Part shown: positions 1 through 10,176 of the stretch, one piece after another
Layout: every line of letters starts with the position of its first letter
Position numbering within the stretch: the first letter of the stretch is position 1
Origin: Bryopsis sp. KO-2023
Taxonomy: Eukaryota; Chlorophyta; Ulvophyceae; Bryopsidales; Bryopsidaceae
Length of the DNA: 64,000 nt
Direction of reading: 5' to 3'
Assembly (NCBI GenBank): GCA_030272585.1
Contig: BSYQ01000012.1
Coordinates: forward strand, 930,001 to 994,000
Notes under the pieces: generated by a model
The model's database searches: none
Told to the model about the DNA's origin: nothing
The model's input: the letters and a program-made list of their open reading frames with translations, nothing else
Made by a program: the position numbers and the translations under genes

Positions 1-467
1 TAAAAAATTGTCATCTTGGGGCCTTTTCTTTTCTTACAACTATAAAATTCCATACCGAAAAATTCTTAACACCCATCACCTGCTCCCCTTCCCAGAAAAA
101 TGCTTGCAACCAATCGTCTCCCCCCCCGCAAAAAAAATGTGGAAAACCACCACTGTACAAAACAAAGTAGATTGGGCCTTGGGGAAGGAAGAAAAAAACA
201 CCACCACCTAATGATCAAACAGTTGCTTTATCTAAAACTTTGAACACTTTTCTAACTCCGGGCAAGCTGAATGATATGCAGCTAGCTGAGGTCTGCATGT
301 CATTCTTCTTTTCCATCTTCAAATCAAAATGTCTGACATGCAAGCATCCCTCTGCCCCTCGTTCACCTATTGGAATCGTTGGAAAATGATCATTTCCATG
401 CATGCCATAACTGGTATGGAAATCTTCCAGTCATATATATAGATAAACTGGAAGATGCGTTGAGCGA

Positions 468-1524
468 CTATGGCGATGGACCTCCGAAAGCTGCCTTTGG
501 GAGTTTGGATGCAGCAAGGGGGCAGTCTTGCCCAGAACAGCGATTGGAAAAGTGATCATTCTTATAGCAGCCGCCTTTCTGTTGGATATTCAAAGAAGAC
601 AGAACACCGCTCGTTGAATTTCATTATGTGGAAAAATTCCTCAAATTCTTCCTATTCAATGCCTGTTTGAGCAGTTTTCTTTAGATGATGCGGCAAAAGA
701 ATTGAATGAAAAAAAATAATAAAGCGGCATAGAACCCACCGTCGAAAGATTTGTTCCAGACAGGGCACTGTTTGATTTTGAGCTTTTGTTTTTTTTTTTG
801 GAAAGGAGAAATCGAAGGCCAAAAAGAGAAGCATCAAAAGTGAAGAAAGACATGAACGCATCAATAACATTTCCTTTTTCAGTTTTTTTTTTCCTTTTTC
901 ACTTAAAATCTTTAAAGATAATACTAACAAAAGTAACCAAGAAAGAACAGATGTGATCTGGCTCCACCCATGATTTTCAGCACAAAATTCGAAAAGAATC
1001 CAATTTTTCTTTTTTGTAAAACACCTGATCAGGAGAAAGTCCTTCGAAGCACTGCTTGCAAATTCCACATCCGCATTCCTTACATTCCGCTGAACATTCA
1101 CCACAAGACTCGAAGCCGCCTGCAAAACGCGCAATCAACCCCCCCCTCCGCAAAAAAAAAACAAATAAATATACACTATGGACTGTGGATGGTTTCTAAA
1201 CAAACGATCCACATATACGCACGATCGATCGATCGATATCGTAGAGAGCTGCGGTAGGAAATTCACCACAGCTGGATCGAAAAAAAGCATGGTCGTCAAC
1301 TTTTAGGAAACAAAAGCGCCAGATCGCGGAGCGGTGCCCCCATGCAAGAGTTCCATCGACAACTATCGACGTGGGGTTTTCGGTTTGTTGAAAACTGAGG
1401 AAACGATCCATTTCAGAATATTCCATTGGGCATTCGACTCACGGTGCGCACCATCTTGGGCGGCGGCGGCAAGAACCACAACGGCGAGAAAGAGGAAGCC
1501 AACGAGTGCGATTTTCTCAGCCAT
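468..1524 (-). CDS. Small secreted Cys-rich protein, 3 exons
   Basis: I model exons 1443-1524, 1025-1119 and 468-578 on the minus strand, which join in frame to 95 codons plus a stop. Exon 1 starts MAEKIALVGFLFL and is a clear signal peptide (hydrophobic core, then AAAAQDGAH). Its donor is GTGAGT; exon 2 follows a pyrimidine-rich acceptor and holds seven cysteines in 32 residues (pattern CGEC, AEC, KECGCGIC, KQC). Exon 3 starts after a T/C-rich acceptor, adds three cysteines (GGCY, NRC, QDC) and ends in a TAG. Ten cysteines in a mature chain of about 75 residues suggest a disulfide-rich secreted protein. I do not recognise the family and assign no function. Intron phases are 1 and 0. The exon chain is inferred from splice signals and frame continuity; a further small exon cannot be excluded. 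Confidence 0.6.
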
Positions 1525-2596
1525 CGTTGGGACGGAATTCCGGTTGAGAGGGAACAGCAGTAGGTGGCAGTCCATCCACCTTTTTTGATCGAAATCAACC
1601 CCACAACCCAGTCGCAGCTTCAAGCTGATCAAGGTGATCCAGTCTTCCTCAGCGAAGATTGGCTGAGCTCAACCATAGTCTGAATCGAGGTTGGTGATGG
1701 GACCTCTGGGCCGATCCATCATTCAATCAATGACTGCATATTGCGTGATACTTGGAGGAGGTCTCTTGGATGGCCACCCCTTTTGTGTTGATTTTGTTTC
1801 TTTGATTCTTGTTTGGTAGGTCTACTTTTGACTTTTTTTTCCCTTGGAATTAAGCAAGCTTTTTGGGTGGATGTCTTACATGCCGTGGTTAACATTTGTC
1901 TTTCTCTCTATTTTTCTGTCTTTTTTGGGGGTTGACTACACAAGTCCATATTTATGTAAGAAAAGAGCAGAAAGAAGCACAAAAAAACAGTCATTGGATT
2001 CAGCTGTTGTATTCTGGACAGCATATTCATGAATAAAACAGAGACAACCCTCTTGGAATTTGTGAGAGAAAATTAGATAATTCAACAGAGAATATGCTGA
2101 AGGTAGGAAGCAGACTGTATCGGGGCGGTCTGACATCTGGTTCATCCAATTTTTGGAAGAACCGGATTGGTGTAGACCACCTGCTACGAGTTATCAACCG
2201 AGTTAGAACCTGTCCGATCAAACCCAATGGAGTGATGCTTCCAAATTGGGGGGGGGGGGGGATTTGAAAAAGATTTTGCCGATCTCCGCTCCTCCTCCAC
2301 CTCTTCCTTTTTTTTCTACCCCTTTTGCACCATTCCACCAAATTCCCCGAGATTTCGTCCCGAACGCAAGGTTCATCGAAAAAAGTGAAAGAAAACACAC
2401 TTGTTTTCTGAAACGAACGAAAAGAGCATTGAATTGAACCACAGAATTACACACCACTACAAACCCAATCCCAGATTGGACACCGACCATTGCAAACCCG
2501 AACGAAACATCCCACCTTTTTTTCCCGCTGCTTTTTTTTTATAGTCTGATTTATTTCCTTGCATCTCCCCCCTTCCTGGACAAGAATGGGGAGCCA
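1525..2596. other. Intergenic, no gene seen
   Basis: No supported gene. It contains a G13 run near 2248 and T-rich runs. At 1937-1956 a 20-mer matches the 3' end of the LINE array at 29.2-33 kb with one mismatch. Confidence 0.5.
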
Positions 2597-4915
2597 TTAG
2601 GCAGATTTACCATTTTGTTTTCCGGTTTTTGAATTCGCTTTCGCTGAGTGTTTGTATTGGATGCTCCACATGACCCCATAGAACACCAGCACCACCCCCA
2701 CCCACTGCTGCCAGACCAGCACCGTTCCGTTCAAAAACACGGATAGCAAAATGCTGAAGAATTTTCTGGTGGTGGTGACCAAGGTGTTGGTTAAGCTTCC
2801 CTGGAAAAACAGTGGAAAGAAAAGGAAAGAAAAACTTAAAAAAAAAACACTAGCAGCAAAAAAAGAAAAAATGGTCGTTTTCAAGAAGTCACCCCAACTT
2901 TAAAAAATAAATTCCAATTTCCACAAACTGTTTTTTTTTTGCCGAAACTTTAATTATTTTTTTCCCAAGTGGGAATTGATTTTTGACAAAAAAAAATCAA
3001 CTGTGAAAAACAAAAACAGATAAAAATAAGCTCGCCGACAGCGAGCATTTTTCTCATTTGAGGATGCAATCCAGACTACAGTACCATAAATTTAATTCTT
3101 AAATTTAATAAATTTAATTCTTCTCTAATTTAGGAGGCACAGGAAAGAGTGAGTGAAAAGAGTGACTGAAGACAGAGTGTGACATCGCTACCTTCGTCAG
3201 AATGAGGGTTTTTTTTTGACAAGGGATTCCGTGTTGGCAATGGCATGGTGATTTCGTTTCGTTCTACCTGCGATTTAATCATCCTGAATATGCACAGCTG
3301 GCCGAACGCTCCACACAAACAGAACTGCAGCAAGTGAGATCGAAAAGCAGGGCTGGCTGCAGCAAGTCGGAAAATATCGCCGAATGCATCTCCGAATCCA
3401 AATGTCTGCACACACGATTCAAAAAAAAAATTACCAAAAGAAAGGATTTTTTTTTTAAGTGGCTCTTGTTTGATGAATATCGGGTGGATAAAACGATTGC
3501 GATTTCGCATAGTTTTTTTTTCTTTTTTGCTTTTTCATTAGTTGGAATATCTGGTCCGATCCGATCATAACCTTTTTTTTTTCAATGCTTGACATTTTGT
3601 AGCAGAATCAAATTTGGGGTCATAAAGAAGAAAGATAATTTTTAAACTGAACCTCCCCCTCCCCCCCCCAAAAAAACCCAAAACCAAAAACCTCACCTGT
3701 AATCCATAGAACCAAGCCACATAATACACCGCTTGCCAGAGATTCATGACGCACATCATATGCAAGGCCGAATTCTTTGGGTATTTCCTGTTGATCACGT
3801 CTTGATTGGAATTGGTGAACCCGTCGCAGGTGAGGTTTGCAAAACACAGGCCGTAGCCCAACAGCATGTTGGCTTCCGCCAGCTTCCTGGAAGCTGCTTT
3901 GGCTGAAGCCGAGGAGAAAAGAGCCAGGCCGGTGCAAATCCCCCCAGTTATCAACCATTGGACAGCTGGATAACGGATACCGTACAGAAGGGAGCCCATT
4001 ACCATGACGGGAATCATTTTGCAGGATTTGACCACCACCTGTTTAAGTTGTGAGGGGTAAAGGGGAAAAATGTCTAGTTGATTTTTGAAAAGAAATAAAA
4101 GAATAAAGGAAATGACGATAGGAGTTTGAGAAAAAAAAAAGGAAAAGAAAAACAGGAATCATGGTAATACTAACAAGAATCGCTGATGGCCTCATCTTTT
4201 CGGTGGGCTGCAGTTTTAGTTTTGTTTATTTTGTTTTTTTCACTGCTTTGGTAATATTTATGTACGTATATTTTTTTTGCGCGCACCAGAAAGTGGTTGA
4301 AAAAAATATTACCTGGAGAGGAAAAAAGTATGAATAAAAAACAAATATTCATCTGAAATATGAGCAATGCTATTCACTTTTGCCGGTGTTTTATGCTTTT
4401 TTTCTTGTGCATCAACTTGATCTTTTAAAAGTTTGCCTGCTTCTGAACAGTTATCATTCATCCATAGTCCCCTTTCCTTTTATTACTTCCACAAATTCAA
4501 CAAAGGAAAAAATGGAAAAAATAGGAAAAAGTGTAGCTGTACATTTTTCTCACAAAATTATGTCCTATTTTTCCTTCACCACCTGGGCTGGATAGCTGAT
4601 GTTCCTCAAAGAAGCGTAGCCCATCGCCGGGCCCACCGTGGAGGACAGCCCTGATCGCCAGTACTCGATCACGGGTGGATAGTCGTTCGCAGAGCCTTTT
4701 TTCCTCTCGAAACCGAAATGCAACAGCAGCCCCACCAAGAAACAAGTCGCGCTCTGCAGCATGGGCAGGGCTGACATATACTCGAAGCGCGAGCCATCGA
4801 AGGAATCCGTCGACAACTTCTCGGAGACGATTCCTTGCGTCAAGTACGCGGTGTAGATGCCAACCGCTGTGGACAGGAACACGACGGCTTTTTGGAAGCT
4901 GCCGTAAAGCGTCAT
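2597..4915 (-). CDS. SLC35B1-like nucleotide-sugar transporter
   Basis: Four exons, 4583-4915, 3697-4038, 3268-3405 and 2597-2800, join with phase-0 introns into 338 codons plus a stop. The order of motifs fits the SLC35B/UAA transporter family (UDP-galactose/UDP-glucose transporters of the ER and Golgi): TAYLTQGIVSEKLST near the N-terminus, then YPAQ joined to VVVKSCKMIPVMVMG across intron 1, GFTNSNQD in exon 2, FCLCGAFGQ in exon 3, and GSLTNTLVTTTRKFFSILLS in exon 4. Hydrophobic segments are spread along the protein as expected for about ten membrane spans, and the length is typical of the family. The family exchanges nucleotide sugars, or ATP/ADP in animal SLC35B1, across the ER membrane; substrate cannot be told from sequence. 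The C-terminus (QNGKSA) lacks the dilysine ER-retrieval signal seen in some members. It is transcribed away from the P450 gene. Confidence 0.87.
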
Positions 4916-5301
4916 TCTTTTTCTCCCACCGCCAATCCGATGATCCCAAACTGTTTTTCCTCCAACCAGATAAGTTAACCCCGATCGCGTTTCAGACCGC
5001 GAAGGGCTTAAGCTGGGGATCTAGGGAACGCGGGTAGACTCGCGAAACTGGAAGGCACGGAAAAAGAAGTGAAAAAACGTCACAAAAAGGGGGCTGTCGT
5101 ACGCGGCTGCGTAATAATGGCTTGCACCCTATTTTTAGTACTGTCCAGTTTCCAATCCAGTTTTTCGTTTCGTCTCGCAACTGCACCTACGTTTGCTTCG
5201 CCACCAGAGGTCAGCGACCGGAGCAAGGCTACACCACACACGGATTCCTTTCTTTTTCAGTGCACGTTCTGAAGATTTCGAAGCCCTAACTGCCCGGCAT
5301 T
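4916..5301. promoter_or_regulatory. Divergent promoter region
   Basis: The 386 bp between the start codons of the transporter (minus) and the P450 (plus) must hold both promoters. CCAAT-type motifs are visible at about 4931 (GCCAATCCG) and 5152 (TCCAATCC). No clear TATA box is seen. Co-regulation is inference from layout only. Confidence 0.45.
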
Positions 5302-8300
5302 ATGGTGGGTGGGCTCATGGACGGGTTGCTAACCGTCCAGTCCGCGGCATGGATCTTTGCGCTGCTTCTCGGAACGTGGGTATTTCGCTACCTGTCGAGT
5401 TTCTTCCAGAAGCGCGGCGTTCTCGAAGGGATTCCGAACGCGCCGGGGGGAAATTGGCTGCTCGGCCACGTGATCCCGCTTGCGAAACGCGAGGACCCGT
5501 GGCATTTGATGAAGGAGTGGCTGTACGCGAACGAACCCATCGTTCGGTTTCGAATTCTGGGTCGACACGGTGTGATCGTGAGGGATCCCCACGCGATCAA
5601 GCGCATCTTCCAGACGCACATGAAGAGTTATCCCAAGGACGTCGAGTTTTCGTACAGTACGTTTTTGTCGATTCTCGGGACGGGTCTGGTGACCGCGGAC
5701 GGCGCGCTCTGGCAATCGCAAAGGTTGCTGATGATGCCCGCCTTGAGGGTGGAGATTCTTTCGGACGTCGTGAGAATCGCGAAGAACGCCACGGATCGTT
5801 TGACCAAGAAATTGGAGGAGTTCAGGGGCACCGGCAAAGCCGTCGACATGGAGGAAGAGTTCCGGTTGCTGACGCTGCAAGTTATCGGCGAGGCGATTCT
5901 CAGTTTGCCTCCCGAAGAGTGCGACAAGGTGAACCTTTTGATTCCAACAAAAAGTCCCCCCCAAAAAAGATGGCGGAATAACGGTCGATAACGGTCGAGA
6001 AAACTGGCAAAAAATGGACAACTCGTATTGAGGTTTAACCAAAACAAAACTTTTAGGATAATTTTTGACTTGGCCTATTTCTGGAAACCCCCCGTTCAAA
6101 CATTGCCCAAAAAGCATTCATCGAAAAATGAGATAAGAAATCCAACCAGAAAACTCAGTGGGGGTTCAACCAGTGAAATATGTTTTTTTCAGAAACATAC
6201 ATGCGGTTGAACATTGAGATGGGTGGATTTTCGCATGGTCGATGCAAAAATATCATTTTTTGTTGAACCGTGCATGTGGCAGCAAACATACAAAATATAT
6301 TTTTCGAGGGTTGTCATTTTTTTTTCTGCCTTCGAGGGGGGGGTTGTCGGAGGTGAACTGGACATGGTTGGGAAAAAAAGAATGATGGTTGGTTTTTGAC
6401 AGGTTTTCCCTGAGCTCTATTTGCCAGCCATGGAGGAAAACAACGTCCGGACGATGCGAAGGTGGAGAATGTATTTGCCAACGCCTGACTGGTTCCGACA
6501 GCATTACAGGTCAGGACTCTATTTTGTTTATTTAAATAAAAAAATCGCTGCAGTGAATGCTGGCGAAAAGAAAGGTCATCAACTAGTGATATTTATAGTA
6601 GCTTCGCTTGTGCGAAATGAAGTTGAAAAAAAAAAAAAAAAAGATTACTCTAGGTGCCTTCCAACTTCTTTCTTGGGGGGGACTTTCGTCTGTTTTCCCT
6701 TTTCTCTCTTTTTTTGTACTTTTTGCCTTTTCCTTTTTCTTTTTTTTTTCTTTTTTTCTTTTGGGAGGAGGGGAGAGGGGGCGATAAAGCATTTCAACAT
6801 ATTGAAATATAATCAATCCAATGCGTCATGTTTTGTTATTTTGGTTTTTGAACAGGATCTGGCAATTGAACAAATACATCAAGGCCCTGCTCAGAACTCG
6901 ATGGAACAAGAGGCAGAACGGCAACAAATCAGAAAAGGGCGACATTCTGGACAGAATCATGGGGGCCATCGAGGTAATCAAATTTCACTTTCCTTGGATA
7001 GATTTTTACTTTTTTTGTTTTTTTTTCTTTGGGGAAAAATTGACCCATCAACTTTGCGGGTTTTTCAGCGATTTTTCCTGCCTCTGGATTTTGGTCACAG
7101 ATTTCATGCAAGGGCATGCGTCCTGACTGCCCCTGGAAATACTGAAAATGACCCCCCCCCCAAAAAATAAAATAAAATAAAATAAAAATAGAAAGCTATC
7201 CCTTTTCTAAAATTATTTTTTTATTTTTTATTATTATTTAACTTTTTTTAAAGGGGAGACATCAAGTTTAAAAGAAAAATTAAACAGGTGGAACAATGGC
7301 AACGAATCGAAAACATAGTCAAAAATAATTTTCATATAAATTCTCAATGAATTTGTACCAAATGCAAGTTCTCTCTTCGAAAGAAATAACATGGTGCAAT
7401 CGTAGGAGCAAAAAATACGATGCTGTCTGAAACAGGGGTGGCGAAACATTGCATTTTTTCATTTTTTTCGTTGCAATACGTATTTATTTCTTTTTCTTGT
7501 AGGACAGGGGTCAAAAGTGGAGTGCCGCTTTGGAGGAGCAACTTTGTTATGAAGTGAAAACTTTCCTGCTGGCCGGACACGAGACGAGTGCAGCGATGCT
7601 CAGCTGGGCCCTCTACGAATTGACACAAAACCCTGATTGCATGGATCAGGTATTTTTTTTACACTCCACACAAATTATTGGACACCGGTGTCTATGTTTT
7701 GAGTTTTTTTTGAAAGTGTTGGGGGAGGCGTCCGATCAGCAAAATTGCGGGTGAATGTTTGTATATGTTTTTCTGACCAAAAAAATAGGTTTGCATGGAA
7801 TGTGCTGCATAGAATCCATGCCATTACAGGTCCCCTTCAACAGTTTCTCTCCTCCTTTCCACAGAAAACAGAAACCCCTTTCTTTCAAAGTTTGCTGTGG
7901 AAAATTTTTGTGCCAGACTTTGAGAATGTTCGGAGGTTTCTTTTTTAATTTTTTTCGCTTCTTTCTGCCCGCTCCGCTGGGGTTTGCTGAGAGATCCGAG
8001 CATCATTTTTTTCCAAATATTATAGAATGACAATATGAAGCTGGCAAAAGTGCCATGAAAATTTCACACAGTTTATTCTTCAAACTGGAGTTTTGCTCGC
8101 AGCGGATGCACCTCACTTTTTTCCACAGTGATCTTTTAGGGTTTTTTTTTTCTTTTTTTTTTTTTCAAAATCCTTTCATATGGCATTCGGTCCCCCACAC
8201 CCAATGCAATCACCTCTTCAGAATCGATCAAACAACATGCACCTTGAATTTTTTTAGTTTTTTTGGGGGGAAAATGAAAAATAGGTCCAGGAGGAAGCCG

Positions 8301-9312
8301 GCGATGTTTTCGGCGAGAAGGAAATTTTGCCGGAACGCAAGGCTGTCGATGAGATGCAATTCACGCTGGCCATTCTGAAAGAAACTCTGAGGAAATACAC
8401 AGTGGTGCCGGTGGTTTGCCGAACGTGTGGAGTGAAAGAGGACGAGCTCTGCGGATATCGCATTCCGAAGGGCACCTTGGTGGTTTTGTCCCTCCAGGTC
8501 GGTACCCCATCTATTTTTAGATTTTTCATAATTTCAAAATAAATAAAAATAAACAGGTAAATCTTGTTTTTGTTTTCCCCCACTTTTTTTCCTCAGTTTT
8601 TACTTTTTTTTTGCTGCTTTTTTTGGATGCTAGGGGTTGTGTGCCTGTTTGAGAAGGGGGGGGGGGAATGCATATTTTTATCAATAAATATGTACATAAG
8701 CAGTTTGGATAAGCGATTTTTTTTCTTCTGGGAAACAATACCCATCCAATTCTGGTCAGCGTTTTTTCTGGAAGTTCTTGAATCAGTTTCTTCTTAGTTT
8801 ACGTGTGTATTTTTGGTCGGTTGTTTGCAGGGAGTGCATGATTTGTACGAAAACCCCACCACATTCAAACCGGGCCGCTTTTTGCCTGGCGGCGAGTACG
8901 AGAAATTCGACGAGGGCATTCGACCTTTCATGTTCGTCCCTTTCATTCAGGTGAGATATTCACGCTTTTCCAGCAGAAAAAAAAAAAGGGAAAAAAAAAA
9001 GAGAAAAAAAAAACTCGTCCTCAAATTGACCTGTTTTTCTCTGGAGGAAGAACTGAATTCCAAGAGTTACGATTTTCCCTCCCTCTTAGTAACAATTTTA
9101 TTTTTTTCTTGAATGATAAATTTGGCATTCCTTGTTTTCATCAGGGCCCTCGAAATTGCTTGGGTCAGCATTTTTCGCTTCTGGAAACGAGAGTGGTCCT
9201 GGCGCTGCTCGTAAAAAGATTCAAATTCACTCCAACCAGGAAAGACCCCCCAAGACGATCCCTCATCATTCCAGAAAGTCTCAGGGACGGTTTGCAAATG
9301 TACATCGAGTGA
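5302..9312 (+). CDS. Cytochrome P450, 7 exons
   Basis: Exons 5302-5928, 6403-6509, 6856-6973, 7503-7649, 8285-8497, 8831-8950 and 9145-9312 join to 499 codons plus a stop; all introns are phase 0 except intron 2. The N-terminus (about residues 8-30) is a membrane anchor, followed by a proline-containing hinge (GIPNAPGGNWLLGH). The I-helix motif AGHETS is at 308-313, the K-helix ExxR is E366-R369 (KETLRKY), and the heme loop FIQGPRNCLG has its cysteine at 449. Length and motif order are those of a complete microsomal class II P450, which would need a reductase partner. The heme loop FVPFIQGPRNCLGQ and the FLPGGEYEKFDE segment resemble, from memory, CYP97/CYP4-like enzymes of algae and protists. 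Family and substrate are not assigned. Introns are rich in T runs. Confidence 0.9.
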
Positions 9313-10176
9313 AAAAAAAAAAAAAAAACAGAAATGAAAAAGGACGGGGGGAGGGAAAAGAGAAGAGGATATTTTCTTTATTTTCTTACAATATATTTTT
9401 TTCCTCGGCCATATTTCCGCAATGAATTTATTCCTTATTCTTCGAGTGTTTTTCTCGCTTGGTTCTTTCCCTTTTTTTTTCCGTTTCTTTCTGGTATTTA
9501 GATTGTTTTGTTTTTTTAAACGCTGGATGTTGTTTCTTCAAAAGTTATGAATAGATTGTGGGATGGTTTAAGGAAAAAATGGAAAAAGGGATTTCTTCAA
9601 GCAGTTTTTGATACACAAGAAAGCTGCTGGGGTCGGGTTGGTTTTTTTCTTATTAAAATTGTGAGAAGATTGTCATTACCCGATAAGAAAAAGAAGAAGA
9701 AAAAAAATTGAAGGCAATATCGACGCAGGTCATGTCGGGAGATTCAGGAAAAATTGTGAGCATTCCAATGAAATTATTTTTTTTTTCGACTTTTTTCCTC
9801 CTCGCCCTTCACAACATCAACAATAATAATAACAACAATAATGTTCCTATTTTCAACATCTTTTAAATATCTTTTGATATTTATAATGAAAAGAAACGAA
9901 AATAGGTAAAGAAGTTGATGGTTGTGAAAATCGTATTTACACACGTTCGACAGACATGAAATTACGATCCACGCTGTCGCACTCTGATTGGCGATCAGGA
10001 CGCATACCTCATCTCACGAAGCACGTGGGTTCACGTGATGTATCCAGCGGATCGCCACCAAATCTTGAAGGTGCGACTCCATGTGGTGGCGGAGTCGGCA
10101 ACTCAAATCTGGCACCACCATGTCTCGTTCGTTTCGCTATTTCCGTCCGAAAACAAAACGCGCTCCGAAACTGTAA
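9313..10176. other. Intergenic, no gene seen
   Basis: Holds the 3' region of the P450 and the 5' region of the lipase gene. T- and A-rich, with an ATAATAACAAC-type simple repeat near 9830. No open frame worth calling. Confidence 0.5.

Noticed and set aside
652-1134. 160-codon minus-strand frame
   Set aside because: Spans an intron of the small Cys-rich gene; its first part is exon 2 read in another frame and the rest is low-complexity Lys/Leu/Phe.
5193-5981. 262-codon frame overlapping P450 exon 1
   Set aside because: Shifted frame of the GC-richer first exon. Arg-rich composition, no domain, while the P450 frame has all expected motifs.
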